25,498 nucleotides of DNA from JBMNQH01 sp050944035 (GCA_050944035.1 JBMNQH010000022.1:1-25498), one strand, 5' to 3'; counted from the first letter of the stretch, positions 1 through 7,671 are shown. Notes: a model not told the origin generated them from the sequence alone. Numbers and translations are program-made.

Positions 1-48
1 GTAAGGAAACACTTTATTCGGTTTTGAAGGTGCAGAAAAACCAGATGC

Positions 49-124
49 GCACCTTTAGCTCAGCTGGTAGAGCACCTGACTCTTAATCAGGGTGTCCAGG
101 GTTCGAGTCCCTGAAGGTGTACCA
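49..124 (+). tRNA. tRNA-Lys (CTT)
   Basis: Cloverleaf of 76 nt with an encoded CCA end. The acceptor stem 49-55 pairs with 114-120 (one G-U pair). The anticodon loop 80-86 carries CTT at 82-84, and the T-arm GGTTCGAGTCC is intact. It is the first gene of a cluster of five tRNAs and one 5S rRNA. No promoter is evident in the 48 nt before it, so transcription may enter from outside the window. Confidence 0.97.
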
Positions 125-154
125 CCCAGTTTGCTGGGGTTGCCGAAGAGACGT

Positions 155-229
155 GGCCCGTTGGTCAAGTGGTCAAGACGGAGGCCTCTCACGCCTCAAT
201 CAGGAGTTCGACTCTCCTACGGGTCACCA
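155..229 (+). tRNA. tRNA-Glu (CTC)
   Basis: Cloverleaf of 75 nt with encoded CCA. The acceptor stem 155-161 pairs with 219-225. The anticodon stem GAGGC/GCCTC closes a CTCTCAC loop, giving anticodon CTC. It lies 30 nt after tRNA-Lys and is probably cotranscribed with it. Confidence 0.96.
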
Positions 230-239
230 CAAAAAAACC

Positions 240-268
240 TTGACAAATGAAAATGAATATGTTAGTAT
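240..268 (+). promoter_or_regulatory. Promoter for the 5S rRNA unit
   Basis: A perfect -35 TTGACA (240-245), a 17-nt spacer and a -10-like TAGTAT (263-268) lie about 22 nt before the 5S gene and just after tRNA-Glu. The predicted start is near 275. This suggests the 5S gene and the tRNAs after it form their own transcription unit. Confidence 0.7.
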
Positions 269-289
269 TTGGCAGTAGCCATTTACATA

Positions 290-405
<116 letters not shown>

Positions 406-409
406 ATAA

Positions 410-433
410 ACGAGCCTAAGAAATTAGGCTCGT
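410..433 (+). terminator. Hairpin after 5S rRNA (terminator or processing stem)
   Basis: A perfect 10-bp stem (410-419 with 424-433) closes a GAAA tetraloop directly after the 5S gene. What follows is CTATATT rather than a T-run, and tRNA-Asn starts only 6 nt later. It may therefore act as an RNA processing or partial termination signal. Confidence 0.55.
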
Positions 434-439
434 CTATAT

Positions 440-515
440 TCCTCCTTAGCTCAGTCGGTAGAGCATGCGGCTGTTAACCGCAGGGTCGTTGGTTCGAGTC
501 CAACAGGGGGAGCCA
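440..515 (+). tRNA. tRNA-Asn (GTT)
   Basis: Cloverleaf of 76 nt with encoded CCA. The acceptor strand TCCTCCT (440-446) pairs with AGGGGGA (505-511), and the discriminator is G. The anticodon loop CTGTTAA gives GTT. It lies close behind the 5S gene and its hairpin. Confidence 0.97.
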
Positions 516-524
516 CTTTAACGG

Positions 525-554
525 TATTGCCGTCACGAAGCCGTGACGGCAATA
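525..554 (+). terminator. Strong hairpin between tRNA-Asn and the CAT tRNA
   Basis: A perfect 13-bp stem (525-537 with 542-554) closes an AAGC loop. It is followed by TTACTAAA rather than a clean T-run, so it could be a weak terminator or an RNase processing signal inside the tRNA transcript. Confidence 0.5.
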
Positions 555-574
555 TTACTAAATGGATACGATAA

Positions 575-651
575 GGGCCTTTAGCTCAATTGGTTAGAGC
601 AACCGGCTCATAACCGGTCGGTCCGGGGTTCGAGTCCCTGAAGGCCCACCA
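575..651 (+). tRNA. tRNA-Met (CAT), elongator type; tRNA-Ile2 not excluded
   Basis: Cloverleaf of 77 nt with encoded CCA. GGGCCTT (575-581) pairs with AAGGCCC (641-647). The anticodon loop CTCATAA gives CAT. The fully paired acceptor stem argues against initiator tRNA-fMet. Elongator Met and lysidine-modified Ile2 cannot be separated with certainty by eye; Met is the likelier reading. Confidence 0.9.
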
Positions 652-674
652 AATGGCCTTATAAAAAAGAATAT

Positions 675-750
675 AGGGGTTTAGCTCAGCTGGTAGAGCG
701 GCGGTCTCCAAAACCGTAGGCCGAGGGTTCGATCCCTTCAACCCCTGCCA
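675..750 (+). tRNA. tRNA-Trp (CCA)
   Basis: Cloverleaf of 76 nt with encoded CCA end. AGGGGTT (675-681) pairs with AACCCCT (740-746). The anticodon loop CTCCAAA gives CCA, and the discriminator is G. It is the last gene of the cluster, directly followed by a Rho-independent terminator. Confidence 0.97.
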
Positions 751-785
751 AAGAAAGTCATCCGTCGGATGGCTTTCTTTTTTTC
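751..785 (+). terminator. Rho-independent terminator of the tRNA cluster
   Basis: The stem 751-763 pairs with 767-779 (one G-U), with a 3-nt loop, and runs into a continuous T-tract (778-784). It begins at the base after the tRNA-Trp CCA end. Confidence 0.88.
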
Positions 786-827
786 CGTTGACTATTTCGA
801 TAGAATATAAATGTAGGAGATACTGCG

Positions 828-1700
828 ATGACAAGCTTGAATCCGCAGACAAAAAGAATCGTTGCAATCCATGACCTTTCCGGTTTTGGGAGGTGTTCGC
901 TGACCGTTGCACTCCCAGTGATCTCAGCAAGCGGTGTGGAATGTTCCTGCATTCCAACTGCGGTTCTTTCCACGCATACGGCAATCCAAGGGTTTCAGAT
1001 TCGAGATCTTTCTACAGAGATCGTTTCTATTGCCGGACATTGGAGTTCGTTAGGACTTCACTTTGACGGAATTTATTCGGGCTATCTTGCATCTCCGGAA
1101 CAGGCACACTTATTAGAGACAGTGATTGCTATGCTGAAAAAAGAAGATACACTTGTCATCATTGATCCTGTTATGGCCGACAATGGAGAATATTATAGTG
1201 CTTTGGATGACAGAATGTGCTGTGCATTCCGTAAACTTTGTGCTTCTGCTGATGTGATTACACCCAATATAACAGAGGCAGCGCTTTTAGCAGGAATTCC
1301 TTATGAGGAGGCCCCACATAGTCCGGACTACATTCATCGCCTTCTTACTGCGCTTTCAAAACTCTGTAAAGATATGATTGTTTTAACCGGTGTTCATCCC
1401 ACAAAGGAGCAAGTGGGTGTAGTGGCGTTGAATTGCAAAACCGGCGCGACATATATGCATATGAATCCGATCCAGGATGGTGCATTCTATGGGACTGGTG
1501 ATATTTTCGCTTCTGCACTTGCAGCACTGCTGGTACGCGGTGTAGAAATGGATGCTGCTCTGAAATTATCACTGGATCTTGTGAACCGGAGTATTTGCCG
1601 AACTGCAGCCCTTGATGTTCCGCGTGAATATGGTGTGGATTTTGAGTCTGTATTGCCGGAGTATGTTTTACAGGTAGGCGCACTCTGTTTTGAACAATAG
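828..1700 (+). CDS. Pyridoxamine/pyridoxal kinase (ribokinase-like fold)
   Basis: Predicted cytosolic ATP-dependent kinase that phosphorylates pyridoxamine or pyridoxal in the vitamin B6 salvage route to PLP. The 290-aa length is normal for the PdxK/PdxY family. Visible signatures are the N-terminal IHDLSGFGRCSL segment (residues 14-25) used for substrate binding, the IIDPVMADNG stretch (111-120), TPNITEA (145-151) and the C-terminal YGTGDIFASA (221-230). In that last motif GTGD supplies the anion hole and D225 is the expected catalytic base. The ATG at 828 has an AGGAGA ribosome site 7-8 nt upstream. The gene is monocistronic: a tRNA terminator precedes it and its own terminator follows. Substrate preference (pyridoxamine, pyridoxal, or the pyrimidine HMP of related ThiD enzymes) cannot be settled by reading; the overall pattern fits the Firmicutes pyridoxamine kinases best. 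Confidence 0.88.
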   Translation: MTSLNPQTKRIVAIHDLSGFGRCSLTVALPVISASGVECSCIPTAVLSTHTAIQGFQIRDLSTEIVSIAGHWSSLGLHFDGIYSGYLASPEQAHLLETVIAMLKKEDTLVIIDPVMADNGEYYSALDDRMCCAFRKLCASADVITPNITEAALLAGIPYEEAPHSPDYIHRLLTALSKLCKDMIVLTGVHPTKEQVGVVALNCKTGATYMHMNPIQDGAFYGTGDIFASALAALLVRGVEMDAALKLSLDLVNRSICRTAALDVPREYGVDFESVLPEYVLQVGALCFEQ

Positions 1701-1722
1701 AGGAAGAAATTGTGGAAAAGAG

Positions 1723-1774
1723 AAGAATTCCTCTGGGTGGAAGTTACAGGCTTCTACCCAGAGGAATTCTTTTT
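1723..1774 (+). terminator. Rho-independent terminator after the pyridoxamine kinase gene
   Basis: A long stem (1723-1743 with 1751-1771, one G-U) with a 7-nt loop is followed by a short T-run (1770-1774). It insulates the kinase gene from the restriction-modification-like operon that starts next. Confidence 0.88.
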
Positions 1775-1791
1775 AAAAATGATGCAAAGTG

Positions 1792-1820
1792 TTGAGAAGT
1801 GTTGCCCATTATGGTATAAT
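1792..1820 (+). promoter_or_regulatory. Promoter of the restriction-modification-like operon
   Basis: TTGAGA (1792-1797), exactly 17 nt, then a perfect TATAAT (1815-1820). The predicted start is near 1827, about 20 nt before the first coding ATG and just upstream of the GGAGG ribosome site. No other good promoter is apparent before the later genes of the operon. Confidence 0.8.
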
Positions 1821-1846
1821 AATTCCATTCTGTTTGGAGGTGCGTG

Positions 1847-2962
1847 ATGGAAGCAGGAAACTATGTATCAAGTAAACAGGCAGCGCAGATTTTAGGAATT
1901 AGTGTTTCCACTGTTTACCGGATGGTCAAAAAAGGTGTATTGACGCCCTCTAAAACCCCGGGTGGCCAACGACGTTTTGACAAAAAGGAATTAGAAGATT
2001 ATCTCGAAGCAAGCAAAGGCATTGTTGCACCACAAAATCCGTATCGGGCAAAGAATGCGGAGCGTGTGACAGAGGAAGAGACGACGGAAATCCTTCCCCA
2101 TGGGGAGTTGCCGGATGTAGATCCCAGAAACAGGCTGAATGATTTGTCTGGGAAGGAATGGATTCCAGCGACAAAAAGTTATATGATGCAAAAAGGGCTT
2201 GGTGCGAACCATCCCCATACCCAAATTGAACGGCAGCATCCTGCTCCATACTCGTTCCAGGATGTGGCGCAGCTGATTACGTTTTTTACCAAGCGGGGAC
2301 AGTCTGTTTTGGATCCGTTTGGAGGCGTGGGATCGACTGCAAAGGCCTGCGCATTACATGGACGTGTCTGTACGCAAATCGAACTGTCCGACCGCTGGCA
2401 TGCGTTGGCGATGAAACGGTTGGAAAGCGAAGTAGGGCCTGGTACCGCGGCGGAACATACCTTTATTCATGGCGACTGTATTCCTGTTTTACAGGAGATG
2501 GCAGACAACCAGTTCGATTTTGTGATTACCAGTCCGCCATATTGGTCCATTTTAAATAAGAAAGCAGATCATAAGGTGACACAAACCCGCGTGAACCAGA
2601 ATCTTGCAACAACCTATTCTGACAGCGAACGCGATCTTGGTAACATTCCAGACTATGAGGCATTTCTCAACATCTTGGTCAACGATGTGTTCCGGGAGTG
2701 CGGAAGGGTGTTGCGAACCAATCAGTATATGGCCATTGTGGTCTCAGATTTCCGCAATAAATCGGAATTTATCAGTTTCCACAGCGATTTGATTCAGCGT
2801 ATCAATCATCTTCCGATTGTGGACGGAACAGTTTTGAACTTACAGGGCATCAAAATTCTGGTACAGAACCACAAAAGTCTGATGCCGTATGGATATCCGT
2901 TTGCTTATGTAGAAAACATCCATCACCAATATATTTTAATTTTCCGGAAAATGGTTCCGTGA
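1847..2962 (+). CDS. DNA methyltransferase (N4-cytosine/N6-adenine type) fused to N-terminal HTH domain
   Basis: Predicted SAM-dependent DNA methyltransferase, 371 aa. Residues 6-55 form an excisionase/MerR-like helix-turn-helix (VSSKQAAQILGISVSTVYR, then the PGGQRRF wing), an unusual extra for a modification enzyme and suited to self-repression at its own promoter. The catalytic part has the SAM-binding VLDPFGGVGST (V154-T164) before the target-base motif TSPPYW (S229-P-P-Y232-W). This FxGxG-then-SPPY order differs from the beta-type enzyme next door; the SPPY form points to N4-cytosine, but adenine is possible. The ATG at 1847 lies 6 nt after GGAGG; a GTG at 1844 in the same frame is only 3 nt away and less likely. 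It is the first gene of a four-gene operon, 12 nt before the second methyltransferase. Confidence 0.85.
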   Translation: MEAGNYVSSKQAAQILGISVSTVYRMVKKGVLTPSKTPGGQRRFDKKELEDYLEASKGIVAPQNPYRAKNAERVTEEETTEILPHGELPDVDPRNRLNDLSGKEWIPATKSYMMQKGLGANHPHTQIERQHPAPYSFQDVAQLITFFTKRGQSVLDPFGGVGSTAKACALHGRVCTQIELSDRWHALAMKRLESEVGPGTAAEHTFIHGDCIPVLQEMADNQFDFVITSPPYWSILNKKADHKVTQTRVNQNLATTYSDSERDLGNIPDYEAFLNILVNDVFRECGRVLRTNQYMAIVVSDFRNKSEFISFHSDLIQRINHLPIVDGTVLNLQGIKILVQNHKSLMPYGYPFAYVENIHHQYILIFRKMVP

Positions 2963-2974
2963 TGGGGAGCGCGT

Positions 2975-3802
2975 ATGGAATATAATAGGACATATACAGC
3001 GGACAGTGACCAAATGCTTCCGGCACTGCTTGAAGCGGGTGAGCGCTTTGATCTGATTCTTACAGATCCGCCCTATAACTTACACAAAGACTTCTGCAAT
3101 GACAGTGATAGTCTGCCGCTGGAAGAATTTCTTGCAAAAACGAGACAGCGGATGTTGCTTTGCCGGGACTTGCTCAAACCAGAAGGGAGCCTGGTCTGGT
3201 TTGGGATTCATCACTATATTGGATATCTTCAGGTTATGTTGTATGAAACCGGTATGTTCTATCGGAGAATGGGAATTTGGCATTATACAAACGGATTTAG
3301 CCGCAGCAAGCGTGTACCAGCAACACAATATGAGCCGTTTTTATGGTTTTCCCATTCAAAAACCCGTTGGACGTACAATGCCGACGATATTCGCGTCCCA
3401 TATCAGAGTACCAAACGCTTGAAAACGCCTGTCTATTATAAGGGAAAGGATGGCAACCGCAAAGTCTGGAGACCCGACCCGCGTGGTGCTCTGCGCGGTG
3501 ATATCTGGCACTGTCCAACCTTAGCAGGCAAATGCTATGCGAAGGAGCGCACAGCCCATCCGACACAAAAACCAGAGGCACTGATTACCGATATGATTCG
3601 CGCTTTTTGTCCCAAAAATGAAAAGGGTCAATATCAGGGTACCATTCTGGATCCATTTCACGGCTCCGGGACACTTGGCGTCTGTTGTGAAAAACTGAAT
3701 CAGGAAGGGCATCAGATCCGCTGGATTGGCATCGAGTTGGAAGAGCGCTGGAATCAGATTGCCCAGCAGCGTCTGGATTCCGTACAGTCTGAGAAGGGGT
3801 AA
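2975..3802 (+). CDS. DNA methyltransferase, beta-type N6-adenine/N4-cytosine
   Basis: Predicted SAM-dependent DNA methyltransferase of 275 aa. The catalytic LTDPPYN (D31-P-P-Y34) comes first. The conserved HPTQKP (H195-P200) and the SAM-binding LDPFHGSGT (D226-T233) follow near the C-terminus, then the WIGIELEERW segment. This order defines the beta arrangement, where DPPY usually goes with adenine-N6 methylation. The ATG has GGGGAG 5 nt upstream. With the preceding HTH-methyltransferase it gives the island two modification enzymes, as expected when the target is asymmetric and each strand needs its own enzyme (an inference by analogy with type IIS systems). The stop lies 7 nt before the next gene. 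Confidence 0.9.
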   Translation: MEYNRTYTADSDQMLPALLEAGERFDLILTDPPYNLHKDFCNDSDSLPLEEFLAKTRQRMLLCRDLLKPEGSLVWFGIHHYIGYLQVMLYETGMFYRRMGIWHYTNGFSRSKRVPATQYEPFLWFSHSKTRWTYNADDIRVPYQSTKRLKTPVYYKGKDGNRKVWRPDPRGALRGDIWHCPTLAGKCYAKERTAHPTQKPEALITDMIRAFCPKNEKGQYQGTILDPFHGSGTLGVCCEKLNQEGHQIRWIGIELEERWNQIAQQRLDSVQSEKG

Positions 3803-3809
3803 GAAAAAC

Positions 3810-5567
3810 ATGATCCGATTTCGCAATCCCGCCTGTGATTTGCAGGGAATGGTCAAGATCTTTTCCGCAGTGTATGCAAATCTGAAAGAGCGGGAAATCT
3901 TTGGCATTGATGACATGACGCAGGCAATTGTAAGTGCCAATTTGATGTCATCGTCTGGGTATACCGGAAAAAAGGCATTGGAATTAGGGAAGTGTGCTGA
4001 CAAACGTCTGGATAAAACCTACAACAATTCCAAAATGTTTTCCGAGTGGTTCCGTTTGTTGGGATGGATTGCATCGGTTTCCACCAGTGCTTTAGAGTTT
4101 CGTTTTACTTATTTGGGCATCCACGCTGCCACGGCCGGCAATTCGGACGCGCTACTGGAAGAATGTCTGCTGGGGATCAATAATCCCAATGTGGTGCTCC
4201 GTGTGAAATATACGGAACCAGTGCGGTTTTTTCGCTGTCTGTTGCGTACAATGCTGCGCATGGATGGAAAACTCTGCCGGGATGAGATGATTCTCGGACC
4301 CATGTGCGCAGATGACCGCAGTGAGACGGCATTTTCTGCGATGATTGAGAACATACAATCCTTACGCGGGAACCGAAGTGCCTTGGATGCGGCATTTGAG
4401 ACGCTGTGTGAGACGCTGCATATGAAAGAGAGCTCTGTACGAAACTGCACGCGGTTTCCGATTGCGGCTCTGCGGTATTGCGGATGGGCAGAGGAGTATC
4501 AGGATCACACAATATATTCTGGAACTGGTATCAAATTTTTCAAACTGACCGCATACGGCAGACAGCGGGCAGAAGCACTGGAACAGATTTCCGATTTGCG
4601 TCTGTCCGATTTTATTTTACAGGCACCGGAGGTACAGGAGGCTCTGATTCGACAGGGATTTTACCAGATGATGGAACGCGCCGGTTTTGACACTGCGGCA
4701 TATCGGGAACAGAGAGAACAGGATATGGATCTTTGCGCACCCATATTGACTGACCGGCCTTTGTATTTTTCACCATATCAGACCATAGAAGCCAGACAGG
4801 TTGATATGGCATTGGGGATACAACAAGAACCCGCAGAGGTATGGCCGGAGCTGTTTGTACAGCAGGAAGCATCTGTGCCAATGGCAGCACTTCCGCAGAC
4901 AGAACCGATCTCTTTCCCTTCTTTATCGGTCAATTTCTCTGCAACACTGCATCCGGAACAATGGGATGAGCACACACGCGCTGTTGCGGAAGCGTTCTCT
5001 GCGCAGCTGGAGTCAGGATACCTGCCAAAGGATGTTGCAGCTATGGCATTGGAACAGTACCGGCAGGCAAACCAGACGGTATTTTATCCCCTGATTGCCA
5101 GTTTGTTTCAGATTTTGGGTTACCATTGTATTGCATCACGACAGGGGGACAATGCTGCACGTTGGGATGCCATTATTTTGGACGAGGAACAGTCTGTTCC
5201 AATCGAGATTAAGTCCCCGATGGAGGAAAGAAATCTCTCTATGAAGGCAGTGCGACAGGCATTGGAGAATAAAATTGTTCTACTTTCTAGGAAAACGCAT
5301 CCTACGACAGTTGCATGTGCTACGCTTGCCGTAGGGTTTTTACCCCCCAATGCGCGGGCAGATGTTGCAGCTTTGATTGTAGATATCAAAAAGACTTACG
5401 GATTTCCGGTCGCCGTGGTTGATTTTGGATCTCTGGTTGAACTTGTAGCCCAGACACTTCAGAACAGAATTGCACCGGAGAACGGGTTTGTTCAGAGATG
5501 GGAGGGGATTATCCATGCCGATCATATTGCCACAACAGAGCCCATGTTCAGGGATCCAACTTCTTGA
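3810..5567 (+). CDS. Putative restriction endonuclease subunit with C-terminal PD-(D/E)XK core
   Basis: I do not recognise the family as a whole. The 585-aa protein starts at the ATG at 3810 (10 nt after AAGGGG), not at an upstream in-frame ATG inside the methyltransferase gene. The first 270 residues contain two regions that read like winged helices: about 70-110 (FRLLGWIAS, then FRFTYLGIH) and about 205-255 (IAALRYCGWAEE, then FFKLTAYGRQRA), suggesting DNA recognition. The C-terminal domain has LGYHCIASRQGD followed by R451-W-D453 and IEIKS (E466-I-K468). D-x12-E-x-K after a GD-x3-R fits the PD-(D/E)XK catalytic core. No transmembrane segments are seen. Position after two methyltransferases supports an endonuclease role. 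The next gene overlaps it by 53 nt and carries a matching nuclease-like core, so a two-subunit enzyme is likely. Cleavage activity is inferred. Confidence 0.68.
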   Translation: MIRFRNPACDLQGMVKIFSAVYANLKEREIFGIDDMTQAIVSANLMSSSGYTGKKALELGKCADKRLDKTYNNSKMFSEWFRLLGWIASVSTSALEFRFTYLGIHAATAGNSDALLEECLLGINNPNVVLRVKYTEPVRFFRCLLRTMLRMDGKLCRDEMILGPMCADDRSETAFSAMIENIQSLRGNRSALDAAFETLCETLHMKESSVRNCTRFPIAALRYCGWAEEYQDHTIYSGTGIKFFKLTAYGRQRAEALEQISDLRLSDFILQAPEVQEALIRQGFYQMMERAGFDTAAYREQREQDMDLCAPILTDRPLYFSPYQTIEARQVDMALGIQQEPAEVWPELFVQQEASVPMAALPQTEPISFPSLSVNFSATLHPEQWDEHTRAVAEAFSAQLESGYLPKDVAAMALEQYRQANQTVFYPLIASLFQILGYHCIASRQGDNAARWDAIILDEEQSVPIEIKSPMEERNLSMKAVRQALENKIVLLSRKTHPTTVACATLAVGFLPPNARADVAALIVDIKKTYGFPVAVVDFGSLVELVAQTLQNRIAPENGFVQRWEGIIHADHIATTEPMFRDPTS

Positions 5568-6558
5568 CAGCGCGCCGATCACAACCATTGTACGCCGTCC
5601 CGGACAGCCTGCACAGTTGTCCAACGGTATGCAAGAATGCACGGCTGTCTGTTTTGGGTGTGTGGACAGACCCTGCATGGTCTATCAGAATGAGGAACTG
5701 CAATTCAAAGCAGTTCAGGACTTTCCGGCATCACCAGACGATGCTGTCTGTCCAGTCGGCGCCATCTCGTGGGATATGCAGAACGGTCGGCCGAAAATTG
5801 CAGCAGGGATCTGCATTGCGTGTGGCCTGTGTGCTGCCAGATGCCCGGTATCGGCAATTTACTTCACGGATAAGTTTCAGGTTTCAGAGCAGACAGAAGG
5901 ATTGTTGAGGTTTCCAGATACGCCGGAACACCGCAATCTACAGCGATGGCAGCTTGCAGGATTGCAGAGTGCAAGCGTCACAGGGCACTGGTTCGATAGC
6001 TGTGACCAACAGATACAGCAGCTCTATCGTACGATTTCTGCATCCCGATATCATCCGCAATTTCCCAATCGTTTGGTACGAAATTGTCTGCTTGGACTGG
6101 GATATGATTGTGTTGTCCGCCGCCGGGGTGATGTCAATCTTCGAATGGACGCACTGTTTTCCTGCTACGGTCAGACTGGTGTGGCAGAAATTGAATTCCA
6201 TCAGGATGCATTGGAACCACCGCGCGCGATACTTGACGACATTGCTGTTCTGCATGCTCGCTATGGGATTGACAAACAGGCAATCCTACCGCTGATTGTA
6301 CATTTTGAACTCCCCAATACTCGCACCGGTCATTGGCAGGTGGTCGAGGATATTGTTTCTGTTTTGGATATTCGCATCCATACGATCACACTGGGCGCGC
6401 TGTTGCTGCTGCTGTGGCACGGAAAACACCCGGATCTGCGCAGTGATACCTGTTTTTTACGGCAGACACGCCATTCTTTGCGGGAATTTTTAGAGGAGAA
6501 CGGGGTAATAACCGCGTTGTCTGCGGGGTGTTTTTCAATGTTGGAGCCAGAGAAATGA
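5515..6558 (+). CDS. [4Fe-4S] dicluster ferredoxin-like domain fused to a PD-(D/E)XK-like nuclease domain
   Basis: 347 aa from the ATG at 5515, chosen because GGGAGGGG (5500-5507) lies 7 nt upstream; an in-frame TTG at 5470 lacks such a site. The N-terminal half has C42, C46, C49, C54 and CPVGAI (C79), then C100-x2-C103-x2-C106-x3-C110-P, the layout of a protein holding two [4Fe-4S] clusters. The C-terminal half has LGYDCVVRRRGD, R210-M-D212 and AEIEF (E225-I-E227). The spacings equal those of the preceding protein (LGYxCxxxRxGD, x3, RxD, x12, ExE versus ExK). E-x-E replaces E-x-K, a variation known in active BamHI, so an active or a degenerate nuclease are both possible. The 53-nt overlap with the preceding gene argues for coupled translation and a joint complex. 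Electron-transfer or DNA-binding use of the clusters is unknown. Confidence 0.75.
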   Translation: MPIILPQQSPCSGIQLLDSAPITTIVRRPGQPAQLSNGMQECTAVCFGCVDRPCMVYQNEELQFKAVQDFPASPDDAVCPVGAISWDMQNGRPKIAAGICIACGLCAARCPVSAIYFTDKFQVSEQTEGLLRFPDTPEHRNLQRWQLAGLQSASVTGHWFDSCDQQIQQLYRTISASRYHPQFPNRLVRNCLLGLGYDCVVRRRGDVNLRMDALFSCYGQTGVAEIEFHQDALEPPRAILDDIAVLHARYGIDKQAILPLIVHFELPNTRTGHWQVVEDIVSVLDIRIHTITLGALLLLLWHGKHPDLRSDTCFLRQTRHSLREFLEENGVITALSAGCFSMLEPEK

Positions 6559-6714
6559 CAGACAGGAAATTTACATTGTATAATTTATGAAAAGAAATGA
6601 TAAATAAACTGTTATAGATAAAATATGGAAAAATATGGTTTGAGCATTTGTGTCCAGAACAAACAGAAATTGGAAGCTCGGTTTTGGGTATTAGGTAGAA
6701 TGTATAAAAAATAG

Positions 6715-6742
6715 TTGACATTTTTGGATAAAATGCTATGAT
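6715..6742 (+). promoter_or_regulatory. Promoter of the HAD phosphatase gene
   Basis: Perfect TTGACA (6715-6720), a 16-nt spacer and TATGAT (6737-6742) with an extended TG two bases before the -10. It lies about 55 nt before the chosen start and separates this gene from the upstream island. The 156 nt between the island and this promoter are A+T-rich and hold no gene or clear terminator. Confidence 0.78.
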
Positions 6743-6796
6743 TGACATGGAGATAGAAATATGTATTAATTGTAGATGAAAGGAAGTGTGGATTCT

Positions 6797-7603
6797 ATGA
6801 TGAATTTGGAAGAACTTCGTAGTAAAGATGGTTTTATCTGTGATATGGATGGTGTCATCTACAAAGGCAACTCGTTGTTGCCCGGTGTCCCTGAATTTGT
6901 AGAGTTTTTATACCGCGAAAATAAAAAGTTCCTGTTCCTTACCAATTCAAGTGAACGCTCGCCCAGAGAATTGAAGCAGAAGCTCGCCCGTATGGGTCTG
7001 GATGTCAGCGAGGATCACTTTTATACCAGTGCACTTGCAACCGCAAGATTCATCCGCCATCAGGCGCCTGGATGCACTGCTTTTGTTATCGGCGCACCCG
7101 GTCTGGTCAGTGCGCTGTATGATTCCGGCATTACGATGAATGATGTCGACCCCGACTATGTCATTGTCGGCGAACCCAGTAGTTACAACTACGAAATGAT
7201 TTGCAGAGCGGTGGACTATGTCAACAAAGGTGCCCGTTTGATCGGTACCAATGCAGATACCACCTGCCCCAGTGAGCGAGGGATTCTTCCCGCCTGCGGT
7301 TCTCTGGTTGCGCCCGTTGAGCTTGCAACCGGAAAGAAAGCATACTTTATGGGTAAGCCGAACCCCCTGATGATGCGTACCGGTTTGAAGATGCTGGGCG
7401 TCCACTCTGGTGACGCTGTTATGATTGGCGACCGTATGGATACGGATATCATCGTTGGTATGGAAAGTGGTCTGGATACTGTTCTTGTGCTGTCCGGTGT
7501 GACCAGTCGTCGGGATATTGAGGATTTCCCGTACCGTCCGACTTATGTTCTGAACGGTGTGGGTGATATCGTCTCCGGCGATACCGTGCCCAAAGTAAAG
7601 TGA
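6797..7603 (+). CDS. HAD-IIA family sugar/nucleotide phosphatase (NagD-like)
   Basis: Predicted cytosolic phosphohydrolase of the HAD superfamily, 268 aa, the usual size for the IIA (NagD/AraL/PGP) group. Motif I is D16-M-D18-G-V, with the aspartate nucleophile and acid/base. Motif II is LTNSS. Motif III lysine lies in GKPNPLMM, and motif IV is MIGDRMDTDI with the Mg-binding aspartates. The C2-type cap sits between motifs II and III, as in NagD. The start at 6797 is chosen because AAAGGAAG lies about 10 nt upstream; the earlier ATG at 6776 has no ribosome site and sits very near the predicted transcription start. It is a single-gene unit with its own promoter, ending at a hairpin shared with the convergent cysS. 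The substrate cannot be read from sequence. Confidence 0.87.
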   Translation: MMNLEELRSKDGFICDMDGVIYKGNSLLPGVPEFVEFLYRENKKFLFLTNSSERSPRELKQKLARMGLDVSEDHFYTSALATARFIRHQAPGCTAFVIGAPGLVSALYDSGITMNDVDPDYVIVGEPSSYNYEMICRAVDYVNKGARLIGTNADTTCPSERGILPACGSLVAPVELATGKKAYFMGKPNPLMMRTGLKMLGVHSGDAVMIGDRMDTDIIVGMESGLDTVLVLSGVTSRRDIEDFPYRPTYVLNGVGDIVSGDTVPKVK

Positions 7604-7620
7604 GCACGGAACCATAGAAA

Positions 7621-7653
7621 AAAGATCCCCGCTGCAAAAACGCAGCGGGGATT
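7621..7653. terminator. Bidirectional terminator between HAD phosphatase and cysS
   Basis: An 11-bp GC-rich stem (7625-7635 with 7642-7652) sits between two convergent genes. On the minus strand it is followed by a T-rich tract (A-rich 7617-7623 on the plus strand), so termination of cysS is the stronger reading. On the plus strand the tail ATTGTTG is weaker. Confidence 0.75.
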
Positions 7654-7671
7654 GTTGCATATTGGGAAAAA

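Noticed and set aside
788..811. TTGACT and TATAAA before the pyridoxamine kinase gene as a promoter
   Set aside because: The hexamers are only about 12 nt apart, too close for a normal sigma-A promoter, and no better pair was found.
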